Assembly (NCBI GenBank): GCA_018402085.1
Contig: JAGYJM010000002.1
Span: 1,488,001-1,552,000, forward strand
DNA: 64,000 nucleotides
Direction: 5' to 3'
DNA from: Flavobacteriales bacterium
GTDB lineage: Bacteria > Bacteroidota > Bacteroidia > Flavobacteriales_D > Sanyastnellaceae
Shown here in pieces: positions 1-9,162 of the stretch. A program made the position numbers and the translations under genes. Within the stretch, counting starts at the first letter, position 1, and each line of letters opens with the position of its first letter. The notes beneath the pieces were generated by a model that saw only the letters and a program-made list of their open reading frames with translations, did no database searches and was not told the DNA's origin.

Positions 1-985
1 CCCCATCCCCGATCACCGATCCACCATCCATGGACGGCTATAAGCCGTCCTCTCAGAATGGTGGAGGGGATGAATTAGCAGCGCAAGGATGCGCTGCAAA
101 GCATCCCCATCCCCGATCACCGATCCACCATCCATGGACGGCTATAAGCCGTCCCTCAGAATGGTGGAGGGGATGAATTAGCAGCGCAAGGATGCGCTGC
201 AAAAGATCCCCATCCCCGATCACCGATCCACCATCCATGGACGGCTATAAGCCGTCCCCTCAGAATGGTGGAGGGGATGAATTAGCAGCGCAAGGATGCG
301 CTGCAAAAGATCCCCATCCCCGATCACCGATCCACCATCCATGGACGGCTATAAGCCGTCCCCTCAGAATGGTGGAGGGGATGAATTAGCAGCGCAAGGA
401 TGCGCTGCAAAGACCCCATCCCCGATCCCCGATCCACCATCCATGGACGGCTATAAGCCGTCCCTCAGAATGGTGGAGGGGATGAATTAGCAGCGCAAGG
501 ATGCGCTGCAAAGATCCCCATCCCCGATCACCGATCCACCATCCATGGACGGCTATAAGCCGTCCCCTCAGAATGGTGGAGGGGATGAATTAGCAGCGCA
601 AGGATGCGCTGCAAAGACCCCATCCCCGATCACCCGATCCACCATCCATGGACGGCTATAAGCCGTCCCCTCAGAATGGTGGAGGGGATGAATTAGCAGC
701 GCAAGGATGCGCTGCAAAAGACCCCCATCCCCGATCACCGATCCACCATCCATGGACGGCTATAAGCCGTCCCCTCAGAATGGTGGAGGGGATGAATTAG
801 CAGCGCAAGGATGCGCTGCAAAAGACCCCCATCCCCGATCCCCGATCCACCATCCATGGACGGCTATAAGCCGTCCCCTCAGAATGGTGGAGGGGATGAA
901 TTAGCAGCGCAAGGATGCGCTGCAAAAGACCCCCATCCCCGATCCCCGATCCACCATCCATGGACGGCTATAAGCCGCCCCCCCC
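1..985. repeat. Tandem two-hairpin array 1 (about 104-bp unit)
   Basis: About ten copies of a 103-105 bp unit, already running at the left edge of the window. Each unit has hairpin H2 (GACGGCTATAAGCCGTC), a 27-nt spacer, hairpin H1 (GCAGCGCAAGGATGCGCTGC), and a GATCCCC/GATCACC-rich linker. Units differ by one or two bases or small indels. Short reading frames across it are by-products of the repeat. No gene is visible before 1091. Confidence 0.95.
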
Positions 986-1090
986 TCAAGTGTGCGGAGA
1001 GGGGTGGCATGCAGCGGCACAATTACCAACCATCTATGATATCATTGAAATATACTACCTTCCGTCTCGATAACCTCTAAAACACGCGCT

Positions 1091-2035
1091 ATGCGAAAAA
1101 TTTTACTCTGCCTCATTGCGGTATCAGCAATGAACTTTTCAAATGCACAAACCACCCTTTTCTTTGATGATTTTGAAGGGTATACGCCCAACGAAGGTAT
1201 CTCTGGTCAAAGCGATACAGACCCGTGGTTTTTATGGAATGTCAGCAACGACGATTTCGATGCCAATATCGTAGACAGCATCGCTTTCAGCGGTACGCAA
1301 TCGGTGGTACTCGATCAATCGGTAACCGATGACATCGTCTATCTCGCTGATGAAACCGCCATCAGTTCAGGAGTTTACAGTGTGAGCTTTAAGATGTACA
1401 TCCCGACCGGACAAGAAGGTTACTTCAATTGCATGCACCTGTGGGACTACGAAACGACCACCAACTATGAGTGGGCAGTGGATGCCTTCTTCGGTGATGG
1501 AAATATGACCTGGGTTGTTGGCGGACAGCCAGGCGGTGCTCTTTCGTTCAACCATGACGAATGGTTTGATATCTCGGTGTTTATTGATATCGACAATGAC
1601 AATGCCATTCTGCTACTCAATGGAGAAGAAGCGGTTACTTTCCAGTGGTCACTTGATAATGCTGACGGACAATCGGGCAGCAATACCTGGCAAGTGGTGA
1701 ACTTCTTCGCTTATGGGCCATCTGAAACGAACGGACTCTACTACATCGATGATTTCACCGTCATTCAGGATCCTGCCACCAATGTGCGTGAAATTTCACA
1801 AGAGCTCAGCGTTTGGCCAAATCCGGCGAATGACGCGATCAATGTTGAGCTGCCGGCAACAGAAGCTAAGCTTGTTCGACTTGTCAGCGCAGATGGCAGG
1901 ATTGTTCACGAGCAGCAAAACCTCTCGTTACAGGGCATCCACACCATTCAGGTAAATGATCTCGCACCGGGCAATTACTTCTTGCAAGTGATGACAGACA
2001 AAAACGTATTCCTTAATCAGGTCGTCATTCAATAA
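1091..2035 (+). CDS. Secreted protein with T9SS type A sorting domain
   Basis: A 314-residue secreted protein. Residues 1-20 form a signal peptide ending in SNAQ. Residues about 25-230 are rich in beta strands, Asp and Trp and look like a jelly-roll/concanavalin-like fold (for example YYIDDFTVIQD at the end of the domain), the usual shape of a carbohydrate-binding module; this is inference. Residues about 235-314 match a T9SS type A C-terminal domain: a WPNPA motif, three short beta segments and GNYFLQVMT near the end. The protein should cross the outer membrane by T9SS and be anchored or released. A strong terminator follows 20 bp after the stop, so it is probably monocistronic. The substrate is unknown. 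Confidence 0.85.
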   Translation: MRKILLCLIAVSAMNFSNAQTTLFFDDFEGYTPNEGISGQSDTDPWFLWNVSNDDFDANIVDSIAFSGTQSVVLDQSVTDDIVYLADETAISSGVYSVSFKMYIPTGQEGYFNCMHLWDYETTTNYEWAVDAFFGDGNMTWVVGGQPGGALSFNHDEWFDISVFIDIDNDNAILLLNGEEAVTFQWSLDNADGQSGSNTWQVVNFFAYGPSETNGLYYIDDFTVIQDPATNVREISQELSVWPNPANDAINVELPATEAKLVRLVSADGRIVHEQQNLSLQGIHTIQVNDLAPGNYFLQVMTDKNVFLNQVVIQ

Positions 2036-2054
2036 CGGCCATGCAACTCCTTTT

Positions 2055-2080
2055 AAAAGCCGCCTTCGGGCGGCTTTTTT
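2055..2080 (+). terminator. Rho-independent terminator
   Basis: AAAAGCCGCC-TTCG-GGCGGCTTTTTT: a GC-rich stem with a TTCG loop and a T-run, 20 bp after the stop codon of the preceding gene. Confidence 0.9.
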
Positions 2081-2139
2081 TATGCATGTGACTTTTTCGT
2101 CAGATATGCGTCAAAAGAGTGAACCGCAATTTAAAACTC

Positions 2140-2868
2140 ATGAAAACACTGGTGTCTACCCTCTTTGTATTCTTCATATTTACCAGCGTGCTGGCTCAGC
2201 AGCAATATCCCGTCCTTGAGAACGCCGTCGAAACGGCGGATCGCGAAGCTAAACTGCAACGCACCAAAGAAATCGAACGCGAACTTGACAAGATTGAACG
2301 CTCTATAGATCGCAACCTTAAGGTCGTTCGGAATCGCGAAGCGGATGTGCGCAGCTATGAGCGTGAATTGAGCTTCGCTCAAGAACAGCAGCAACGCGCA
2401 GAAAGCAGCGCGAACAGTCTGCGTGCAGAAATCCGCGGACATGATCTCGACGCGCTCAAAGATGAGGTTGATCGCCTCGATCGCGACCAACGCAAACTGG
2501 AGCGTGTCAACCACAAAGCCGAACGAGCCATTGTGAGGAAAAAAGCTAAAATCGAGCGACTCCTCAATGAAATTGGCATAATGGACAATACAATCGTTGA
2601 TAACGGTCACCGTATTGAAGAGAAAGAGAGTGAGAAAGCTGCAGCACAGAATGAAATTGTAGCGTATGGACTCGTGAGTAAGAACGAGCGCATTCGCGAA
2701 CTGGATAATGAACGAGCCTCACTCGAAAGCAAGAAGAAGCGCATTGAACGCAAAAAGGGTCGGGCACAGGATGAGATTTACGCGAGCGAAAGCGAGAATG
2801 AAGCAATGCAGATTCAACGTCGCAACCTTATGATGGAGCTAGACCAGCTACTCTCGTTCTTCAACTGA
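2140..2868 (+). CDS. Exported coiled-coil protein, function unknown
   Basis: About 242 residues from the ATG at 2140; a GTG at 2119 would add seven residues, but the ATG gives a clean signal peptide (MKTLVSTLFVFFIFTSVLAQ). The rest, residues about 25-235, is almost entirely charged heptad-like coiled coil rich in Arg, Glu, Lys and Asp, with no catalytic motif or obvious membrane segment. It is probably a periplasmic or outer-membrane-associated structural protein. The gene runs into the convergent ABM-domain gene with 4 bp between the stops. I do not recognise a family. Confidence 0.8.
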   Translation: MKTLVSTLFVFFIFTSVLAQQQYPVLENAVETADREAKLQRTKEIERELDKIERSIDRNLKVVRNREADVRSYERELSFAQEQQQRAESSANSLRAEIRGHDLDALKDEVDRLDRDQRKLERVNHKAERAIVRKKAKIERLLNEIGIMDNTIVDNGHRIEEKESEKAAAQNEIVAYGLVSKNERIRELDNERASLESKKKRIERKKGRAQDEIYASESENEAMQIQRRNLMMELDQLLSFFN

Positions 2869-2872
2869 TTTT

Positions 2873-3169
2873 TTACTCCATCTCAACAATCGCATTGACT
2901 GACCACGCTTGTGGTCGCTCTGCGAACAGCACCCTGGTTTGTGGCCAGACGGTCTTGAATGTGTCGCTGTGGCGATACCGTTCGAGATCGTCTGCGCTCT
3001 GCCAGAAGCTGTAAGTGAAAAACACTTCACGCTCATCGGTGCTTTGCCAGAGCTCGAGGTGTGTGCAACCGGGTTGGTTGCGGATTTCGCTGCGGTACTG
3101 CTCAAACAGTACTTTAAAAGTCTCCACCTCCTCGCTGCGGAAGTGCATTTTAACGATGCGCTTAATCAT
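2873..3169 (-). CDS. Antibiotic biosynthesis monooxygenase (ABM)-domain protein
   Basis: A small protein (98 residues from the ATG at 3169; an ATG at 3178 would add MYS). It has the dimeric alpha/beta-barrel ABM fold pattern: a starting strand IKRIVKMHF, a helix, PGCTHLELWQS, then FFTYSFWQSADDLERYRHS. Family members are small monooxygenases or ligand-binding proteins; the substrate cannot be told from sequence. Its start overlaps the stop of the upstream SAM hydrolase gene by 8 bp, so the two are probably translationally coupled. Confidence 0.8.
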   Translation of the reverse strand: MIKRIVKMHFRSEEVETFKVLFEQYRSEIRNQPGCTHLELWQSTDEREVFFTYSFWQSADDLERYRHSDTFKTVWPQTRVLFAERPQAWSVNAIVEME

Positions 3170-3962
3170 GGAATACAACTAATACGAGGTCTCCTTTTGT
3201 TAATCCGAGAAGGCTCGCCACCCCCCCACCCGATCCGGGTGCTCCTCCATTGATTGCCACCTCAAGCAATCCGCCTGTATTGAATAGAGCCACAGTGCGG
3301 CCCTCCTCCGCGTCGTGGTAGTGCGTTGAAAGTTCCTTGATGTGATGCTTCTCAAGGCGAAGCCGAATCGTGTAAGCCCTGCCACGACCAATCTCACGGA
3401 ACAAGCTTTGTGTAATATCGGTGATGAGGTTGCCAAAGGCATCAACGTGAATGATATGACCGCGAATGCTGTCTGCATCGGTAATCGGACGAACGGGCTC
3501 GCTCCTTTTGATGCCTTCAACCTTACGGCCAATGACCTCAGGGGTTCCTCCGCGTAAAAGATGACAAGCAACCTTGACCAGCAGATGTAAAACAGGAAAG
3601 GTCAGAATATCATTGTCATACGGCAGGTTAATGTCGTACACCGCATCAGGCTCACGATCGAGGATCAAACTGAACACCCCGTTGTCTGCCCCCACAAAAT
3701 AATGCCCTTCAAAAGCCACCAGCCGGTGGGGTGCCTTATCAGAATGGTCTGCATTCACTCCGATGAGATGCACGCTGCCTTTCGGGAAATACCGAAACAC
3801 CTGCCTTATATGATATGCGGCTTCTTTGGTATCAAAAGGCGACACCAGGTGCGTGACGTCTACAATGCGCGCCTCCGGAAGCTGAGAATATACGGCTCCC
3901 TTTACGGCTGCCACATAGTGATCAGACAACCCATAGTCAGATGTGAAGGTTAAGATTCCCAT
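3162..3962 (-). CDS. S-adenosyl-L-methionine hydrolase (DUF62 family)
   Basis: A 266-residue member of the SAM hydroxide adenosyltransferase (DUF62/duf-62) family, related to the fluorinase/chlorinase SalL fold. Family members hydrolyse SAM to adenosine and methionine. The N-terminus has the diagnostic TFTSDYGLSDHYVAAVKG segment, followed by IVDVTHLVSPFDTKEAAY and FVGADNGVFSLI. The C-terminal beta-barrel domain contains HVDAFGNLITDI. Length is normal. It is first in a two-gene minus-strand unit with the ABM protein and divergent from phoH. Confidence 0.9.
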   Translation of the reverse strand: MGILTFTSDYGLSDHYVAAVKGAVYSQLPEARIVDVTHLVSPFDTKEAAYHIRQVFRYFPKGSVHLIGVNADHSDKAPHRLVAFEGHYFVGADNGVFSLILDREPDAVYDINLPYDNDILTFPVLHLLVKVACHLLRGGTPEVIGRKVEGIKRSEPVRPITDADSIRGHIIHVDAFGNLITDITQSLFREIGRGRAYTIRLRLEKHHIKELSTHYHDAEEGRTVALFNTGGLLEVAINGGAPGSGGGVASLLGLTKGDLVLVVFHD

Positions 3963-4008
3963 AGCTTTTCATTACCCTGCAAAGGTGCGAATTCAAGGTC
4001 CTTTTCAT

Positions 4009-4015
4009 TACTTTG
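4009..4015 (+). promoter_or_regulatory. Candidate promoter -7 box for phoH
   Basis: TACTTTG fits the Bacteroidota -7 consensus TAnnTTTG apart from one missing n, about 43 bp before the phoH start. No clear -33 TTG is seen. Confidence 0.35.
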
Positions 4016-4057
4016 CATTACACGTAGAAGTAACAATGCAGGCTTAATAAATCACAT

Positions 4058-5077
4058 TTGGAGCAGGAAAAGCAAATCCCCATTCCTTTCGTTGACCCTT
4101 TGGAGTTGTTCGGAACGAATAACACCAAGTTTAAACTGATCACGTCTTACTTCCCAAAGCTCAAGATTGTAGCGCGTGGCAGCACGATCAAAGCCATAGG
4201 AGACCCCCGGGAGCTCGAACGGTTCGAAAAAAAACTCGACCTGATCTTCTGGCACATCGATAAGTACAACAGGCTGACTGAACGAAATATTGAGCAAATG
4301 ATGTCTGCCGATGCCGAAGAAATCCGAAAAACAGCCGATAAAGAGGATGTACTGGTTTATGGGCCGGGCGGACTTAAAGTCAAAGCCCGCACTCCCAATC
4401 AGGCACGGCTCGTGAAAGCTGTAGAAAAAGACGATATGTCCTTTGCCATTGGTCCGGCCGGTACAGGAAAAACCTACACCGCTGTGGCGCTCGCAGTGCG
4501 CGCCCTCAAAGAAAAACAAGTGCGACGCATCATCCTGACACGCCCGGCCGTTGAAGCAGGTGAAAACCTCGGCTTTCTGCCCGGTGACCTCAAAGAAAAG
4601 CTTGACCCCTACCTGCAACCATTGTACGACGCCCTGCTCGATATGCTCCCCTACGATAAGGTGGCCGATTATATCGATAAAGGTGTCATTGAAGTGGCGC
4701 CACTCGCGTTTATGCGAGGTCGAACACTCGATAAGGCCTTTGTGATTCTCGATGAAGCCCAAAATGCTACCGTGGCTCAGATGAGGATGTTTCTCACCCG
4801 GATGGGGCAGCAGGCGAAGTTTATCATCACCGGAGACGTTTCACAGGTCGACCTGCCTCGCAAGCAACAAAGTGGATTGGTGAAGGCTGTGCAATTGCTC
4901 GATGGCAAAGAAGGCATCAGCATCATTCGCCTGACCGGAGAAGATGTCATCCGGCATAAACTGGTCACCCTCGTCATCAACGCGTTTGAAGTTGATGATG
5001 CTGAACAACAGGCGAAACGTGATAGAATCGCTCAGGAGAAAAAAGACAAGGCAGGTGAAAAACATGCTTCTGCCTAA
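4058..5077 (+). CDS. phoH: PhoH-like ATPase
   Basis: A 339-residue cytoplasmic PhoH/YbeZ-type ATPase linked in the family to RNA metabolism and ribosome-associated functions. After an N-terminal KH-like segment (about 20-105), the P-loop domain has Walker A GPAGTGKT (about residue 130), then [30 protein letters not shown] (Walker B) and [12 protein letters not shown]. The start is TTG; it gives the conserved length and no in-frame ATG lies close by. The gene is followed after 71 bp by purC on the same strand. A tail rich in Lys, Asp and Glu closes the protein. Confidence 0.93.
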   Translation: MEQEKQIPIPFVDPLELFGTNNTKFKLITSYFPKLKIVARGSTIKAIGDPRELERFEKKLDLIFWHIDKYNRLTERNIEQMMSADAEEIRKTADKEDVLVYGPGGLKVKARTPNQARLVKAVEKDDMSFAIGPAGTGKTYTAVALAVRALKEKQVRRIILTRPAVEAGENLGFLPGDLKEKLDPYLQPLYDALLDMLPYDKVADYIDKGVIEVAPLAFMRGRTLDKAFVILDEAQNATVAQMRMFLTRMGQQAKFIITGDVSQVDLPRKQQSGLVKAVQLLDGKEGISIIRLTGEDVIRHKLVTLVINAFEVDDAEQQAKRDRIAQEKKDKAGEKHASA

Positions 5078-5113
5078 GTTCACCGCCACAAATGGCGGGA
5101 TGCGAACACCTGC

Positions 5114-5138
5114 CCATCCGGCGTTTTCACGCCGAAAG
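5114..5138. repeat. GGATG-tagged hairpin before purC
   Basis: CATCC followed by the hairpin CGGCGT-TTTC-ACGCCG, ending 11 bp before the purC ATG, where a ribosome-binding region would lie. The same 21 bases occur inside the gene at 6566-7066. Confidence 0.8.
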
Positions 5139-5148
5139 AAAAAGAATC

Positions 5149-6096
5149 ATGAATGCACTGTATAGAACGAACTATAAATTCGACGGCCAAACCGACCTCT
5201 ACCACGGAAAGGTGCGCGATGTATATTTCATTGGCAACGATCTGCTGGTCATGGTCGCTAGCGACCGCATCAGCGCATTTGACGTCATTCTCAACCGCGG
5301 AATTCCCGGTAAAGGTCAGGTGCTGAACCAACTTGCCTCGCGCTTTCTTGACGCTACTGCAGATATCGCCCCCAACTGGAAAATTGCCTCACCAGACCCG
5401 AATGTCACCATTGGTAAGCGTTGTGAACCGCTTCGCGTGGAAATGGTCATTCGTGGATACCTCACCGGCCACGCATGGCGCACCTATAAAAGTGGGCAAC
5501 GCATGCTCTGCGGCGTAGAGATGCCGAAGGGAATGAATGAACACGACCGTTTTCCCGTGCCTGTCATCACACCGGCAACCAAGGCCGAAGAAGGTCATGA
5601 CGAAGACATCAGCCGAGAAGACATTATTGCGCAAGGTATTGTGCCTGAAGCTATTTATCAGCAGATGGAATCACTAACGCGCAAGCTGTTTCAACGCGGG
5701 ACTGACATTGCGGCGGAAAACGGATTGATCCTGGTCGATACCAAATACGAGTTCGGTCTCTTCAATGGAGAACTGACCCTGATTGATGAAATCCATACGC
5801 CTGATAGTTCACGCTACTTCTATGCCGATGGCTACGAAGATCGACAGAGAAAAGGAGAACCCCAGAAACAGCTGTCAAAAGAGTTCGTGCGCGAATGGCT
5901 CATGGAGCATGAATTCATGGGGAAAGACGGACAGCAACAGCCCGCGATGGATGATGCTTTTGTAGAGCATGTCAAAGATCGCTACATTGAACTCTACGAG
6001 AAAGTCACCGGAGAAAACTTCTCTCCTGCCGGCGATAAAGACCCCGAAAGTCGCGTTGAGCAGAATGTGCGCGCATGGTTGGCAGTAAACCGTTAA
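5149..6096 (+). CDS. purC: Phosphoribosylaminoimidazole-succinocarboxamide synthase
   Basis: SAICAR synthetase, 315 residues, which joins CAIR and aspartate with ATP in purine biosynthesis. The start at 5149 gives the conserved N-terminus [20 protein letters not shown]; an upstream frame from 5092 would translate a hairpin repeat and is unlikely. Visible motifs are GKVRDVYF (nucleotide-binding loop), [12 protein letters not shown], the signature [14 protein letters not shown], and [11 protein letters not shown] with [13 protein letters not shown] near the active site. It is a full-length, long-form enzyme of the Bacteroidota type. It lies downstream of phoH, possibly co-transcribed, with no other purine gene in the window. 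Confidence 0.96.
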   Translation: MNALYRTNYKFDGQTDLYHGKVRDVYFIGNDLLVMVASDRISAFDVILNRGIPGKGQVLNQLASRFLDATADIAPNWKIASPDPNVTIGKRCEPLRVEMVIRGYLTGHAWRTYKSGQRMLCGVEMPKGMNEHDRFPVPVITPATKAEEGHDEDISREDIIAQGIVPEAIYQQMESLTRKLFQRGTDIAAENGLILVDTKYEFGLFNGELTLIDEIHTPDSSRYFYADGYEDRQRKGEPQKQLSKEFVREWLMEHEFMGKDGQQQPAMDDAFVEHVKDRYIELYEKVTGENFSPAGDKDPESRVEQNVRAWLAVNR

Positions 6097-6125
6097 AACG
6101 TATCTTGCCTTTAAGATCTGAAACT

Positions 6126-6458
6126 ATGGACATCCACCATCCTTCTACATGGGAACAACACGAATTTGAAGCCTTTATTCTATTAATTGCGGCCTCCGTT
6201 GACCTGGAGGTACAACCTGAAGAAAAGCAGCCCATTCGCGATAAAGCCGGCAATTCCTGGAACAGCGTCGTTAATGCCTTTCGCTCTATGAATGATGCTG
6301 AGCGTATTGAGCTGGTTATTCAACACCGCGAGCGTTTTCTGAAAACGCCTGAAGACCATGAGCGTATCAAGAAGGACGTGCACGATATGTTCACTGCAGA
6401 TGACGACTTCGCCGCCATCGAACACGGGGTGGAGTCTATTTTGAGGAAGATTCTTTAG
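6126..6458 (+). CDS. Small acidic helical protein, unknown function
   Basis: 110 residues from the ATG at 6126 (MDIHHPSTWEQHEFEAF). The sequence is predicted helical and acidic (ILLIAASVDLEVQPEEK; MFTADDDFAAIEHG). The helix pattern and an EVQPEEK-type helix break loosely recall TerB-like helical bundles, but key residues cannot be assigned. It starts 30 bp after purC, so it may be the last gene of that transcript. No signal peptide. Confidence 0.65.
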   Translation: MDIHHPSTWEQHEFEAFILLIAASVDLEVQPEEKQPIRDKAGNSWNSVVNAFRSMNDAERIELVIQHRERFLKTPEDHERIKKDVHDMFTADDDFAAIEHGVESILRKIL

Positions 6459-6565
6459 GCATCTGCAATACAAAACCAGAAAATAATTCTACCCGGCCTC
6501 CGGCTGCCTCCAACTTGTAGAAACAACGATCTGTATATGCCCGGTCGAGACCCTGAAAAAGACTT

Positions 6566-7066
6566 TCAAAGGGAACTCAGCACCTCCACCCTGTTGCCTT
6601 CAGACAGCATCATCCTTTCGAGCTTTCTGCTGTCGCCTTCGTTAAAGTGAAGTGACTCGTTTGGATCGATCGCACAGCCATCCGGCGTTTTCACGCCGTG
6701 CATAAACAACAAACCTGACTTCAGTTGGCGAATTAATCGCGCGCATTTCTGATCGGTAACGACCCTGAAGAAGACTGCAAGCGTTGCCGCTGCATCCGGC
6801 GAAAGATTGACCTTGTAGAATGATGCTGCCTTCAACCCGATTGAAAGATGATCGGGTGACATATCAAAGAGATCCCAGGCGAGGTCAGGCAGCACAACGC
6901 CTCCGTGTTCAATACGTTCAGGGCGCTCAACAATGACTTCAGTGAAGCGATCAGAAGCCATTTCGGGCGATGACAAATGATCGATTCTACCGCACCAGCC
7001 GTCGTGCTTTCCGATACGCGCCGCGATGAGATTCCCCGATTTGATCGAATCAACTATGTTCTTCAT
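6566..7066 (-). CDS. Hypothetical protein carrying an in-frame hairpin repeat
   Basis: 166 residues, cytoplasmic by lack of a signal sequence, with no recognised family. It begins MKNIVDSIKSGNLIAARIGK and has a mixed alpha/beta look. Codons near residue 125 (LFMHGVKTPDGC) are the CATCC-tagged hairpin also found just upstream of purC, so part of the protein seems to derive from a repeat insertion. It is divergent from the type B T9SS gene. Confidence 0.6.
   Translation of the reverse strand: MKNIVDSIKSGNLIAARIGKHDGWCGRIDHLSSPEMASDRFTEVIVERPERIEHGGVVLPDLAWDLFDMSPDHLSIGLKAASFYKVNLSPDAAATLAVFFRVVTDQKCARLIRQLKSGLLFMHGVKTPDGCAIDPNESLHFNEGDSRKLERMMLSEGNRVEVLSSL
6678..6698. repeat. GGATG-tagged hairpin inside a coding region
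   Basis: CCATC followed by CGGCGT-TTTC-ACGCCG. It is identical over 21 bases to the copy before purC and is read in frame as GVKTPDG on the minus strand. Confidence 0.8.
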
Positions 7067-7077
7067 TGGTACTGTAG

Positions 7078-7085
7078 TAACTTTG
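7078..7085 (+). promoter_or_regulatory. Candidate Bacteroidota -7 box
   Basis: TAACTTTG matches TAnnTTTG exactly, 44 bp before the start of the T9SS type B gene. A -33 TTG at usual spacing is not evident. Confidence 0.4.
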
Positions 7086-7129
7086 GTGCGACTTTTGTGG
7101 TGTAAGCTACTGAAAGACCTGCAATTGAA

Positions 7130-9109
7130 ATGAACAACCTGCTTCGTTATTTCGTTCTCACAAGTTTTTTCTCACTGATTATCAGTGGAGTAGCTGCGCA
7201 GTGCGGTGCCTGCGAATTTCTCAGTGAAAACCTTGTAGAAAACGGTGATTTTGAAGATGGCAATACAGGATTCTCTACTGACTACTCACTCGCCACTGTG
7301 CCGGGCCCATTCGGACTGTTGAGTGCCGAAGGACAATATGTGGTTGATAACGATGCCAGCGATGCGCATACGTTTTTTCAAGGCTTTGACCATACCAACC
7401 CTCCCTTCGGAAACTTCATGATGGTCAACGGTTCAGGAACTCCGAATACGAATGTCTGGTGCCAAACCATTGATGTGCTGCAAGATCAATGGTATGATTT
7501 CTCTGCCTGGGTGCGCAATATTGACACCAACCCTGACAACAGCACCTTCGCTGAGTTGCAATTCTTTATTAACGGCGTGCCATTGGGTCCTGTGCATACT
7601 GCTGACGGCGCCTGGGAGGAGATCTCTGTTGAGTGGTTCAGCGGCAACAATACCACCATCGATATCTGCCTGATCAACCAGCAAAATGAAGGCGGCGGAA
7701 ACGACTTCGGCGTGGATGATATCTCCTTCATCACCTGCTTTGAGTACGATGTTGAAGGGCAAGCGGATGCGGGTGAAGACCAGGCAATCTGCAGCGGCGA
7801 AACCGTGACGCTTGGCACGCCTGAGCTTGATGATTTTGATTACGACTGGGATGGTACGGGCATCAATGTCCAGCAATCAGGGCAAGCGCAACCTACGTTT
7901 TCGCTTATCAACAACGGTGATGAACCGCTGACTTATACTTACGTGCTCACCGTTGATACGGCCGGACTTGGTTGCGTGCAAACCGATGAAGTTGAGGTAA
8001 CGGTGAACCCCCTTCCCGAACCTGACCTCGGCGAAGACCTGATCATTTGTGATGACCAGGTGATCCTCATTGATGCCGGTGGGGGCTGGGAAGCTGTGGA
8101 GTGGCAGGATGGCAGCACAGGGCAAACCTTTGAGGCTGATGCGCCGGGTATTTACGAAGCGACCGTCACCCTGCTCAATTGCCAGGCGTCTGATGAAATT
8201 GAGCTGTTGGCGCCTGACCTGCCGGTGATCGACCTTGGCGCTGACCTATCTATCTGTGAAGATGAAACAGCAACACTGAACGGCGGCGCAGAAGGATTAT
8301 GGTCAACCGGTGAAGTAGCTCAGAGCATCGAAGTAAATGAACAGAACTGGTATTGGCTAGAGGGGGAAAACCAAGGCTGCACCCGCCGCGATTCGCTCTT
8401 TTTGACGACCATCGTCTACCCTGAGCTGAACCTCGACAGCCTCGTTGAACTTTGTCCGGGTGAAAGCCACACCTACTATGTCAGCCAGGAGGGTCAATGG
8501 ACCACCGGTGAGGTGAGTGACAGCCTGGTGGTCAATACTCCCGGCACCTATGGGGTAACCCTGAATAACAACCAATGCGCGGTGAGTGATGAGAGTATTA
8601 TTGAGTTTCTCGAATTGCCATCGGTTGACCTTGGTCCCGATCAAGAACGCTGCATCCGAGATGTGGTAGTACTCGACGTTGAGGGTGCCTTTAATGACAG
8701 TGCGCTCTGGGCTGATGGCAGCGAAGAATTCATACGCGAGATCACCGAAACAGGCTTATACGGCGTCTTGATCTGGAACCAGTGCGGTACTGCCGAAGAT
8801 CAGGTCGAACTCGTTTTTCAAGACTGTGACTTTGGGCTCTACATCCCCAATGCCTTCACCCCTGATGGCGATGGTGTCAACGAAGTCTGGTGTCCGATCG
8901 GCCTCAACATGGTTGAAATGAAAACGGAAGTCTTCAATCGCTGGGGTGAACGCATTTTTTACAGCGAATCACTTGAGCCCTGTTGGATGGGCGATGTCAA
9001 CGGCGGTAGTTACTTTGCACCTGACGGCATGTACGTTTACCGCGTCACAGCCCTTACCGATCAATCGATGCCGATCGTAGAAACCGGCAGCATCGTCATT
9101 CTTCGCTGA
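7130..9109 (+). CDS. Secreted multidomain protein with T9SS type B (CHU_C) domain
   Basis: A 659-residue secreted surface protein. It has a signal peptide (1-23, ending VAAQ) and an N-terminal carbohydrate-binding-like beta domain (about 30-205; NLVENGDFEDGNTGF, then DFGVDDISFITC). Four or so Ig/PKD-like repeats follow (about 210-565), each with a DLGxDxxICxxExxxL pattern. The last 90 residues are the gliding-motility-associated C-terminal domain (IPNAFTPDGDGVNEVWCPIG, FNRWGERIFYS, PDGMYVYRVT). This is the type B sorting signal, usually paired with PorP/SprF-like partners for surface attachment. A type A T9SS gene follows 53 bp downstream. Confidence 0.92.
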   Translation: MNNLLRYFVLTSFFSLIISGVAAQCGACEFLSENLVENGDFEDGNTGFSTDYSLATVPGPFGLLSAEGQYVVDNDASDAHTFFQGFDHTNPPFGNFMMVNGSGTPNTNVWCQTIDVLQDQWYDFSAWVRNIDTNPDNSTFAELQFFINGVPLGPVHTADGAWEEISVEWFSGNNTTIDICLINQQNEGGGNDFGVDDISFITCFEYDVEGQADAGEDQAICSGETVTLGTPELDDFDYDWDGTGINVQQSGQAQPTFSLINNGDEPLTYTYVLTVDTAGLGCVQTDEVEVTVNPLPEPDLGEDLIICDDQVILIDAGGGWEAVEWQDGSTGQTFEADAPGIYEATVTLLNCQASDEIELLAPDLPVIDLGADLSICEDETATLNGGAEGLWSTGEVAQSIEVNEQNWYWLEGENQGCTRRDSLFLTTIVYPELNLDSLVELCPGESHTYYVSQEGQWTTGEVSDSLVVNTPGTYGVTLNNNQCAVSDESIIEFLELPSVDLGPDQERCIRDVVVLDVEGAFNDSALWADGSEEFIREITETGLYGVLIWNQCGTAEDQVELVFQDCDFGLYIPNAFTPDGDGVNEVWCPIGLNMVEMKTEVFNRWGERIFYSESLEPCWMGDVNGGSYFAPDGMYVYRVTALTDQSMPIVETGSIVILR

Positions 9110-9119
9110 GGGTGCAACA

Positions 9120-9147
9120 TTGATTGCCGTTTCGCAGTATATCTTTA
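9120..9147 (+). promoter_or_regulatory. Candidate promoter (TTG-N17-TATCTTTA)
   Basis: TTG at 9120 and TATCTTTA at 9140, separated by 17 nt, approximate the Bacteroidota -33/-7 pair just before the next gene. The last -7 base deviates from consensus. Confidence 0.35.
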
Positions 9148-9162
9148 TGAGACCCGATCCTT

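Noticed and set aside
1-985. Possible CRISPR array
   Set aside because: Both the hairpins and the sequence between them are conserved from unit to unit, there are no variable spacers, and no cas genes are present. It is a tandem repeat.
4052-4762. 236-codon minus-strand frame over phoH
   Set aside because: Antisense shadow of a well-supported ATPase gene.
5092-5148. Longer N-terminus for purC
   Set aside because: It would translate the hairpin repeat and adds residues not expected before the conserved start at 5149.
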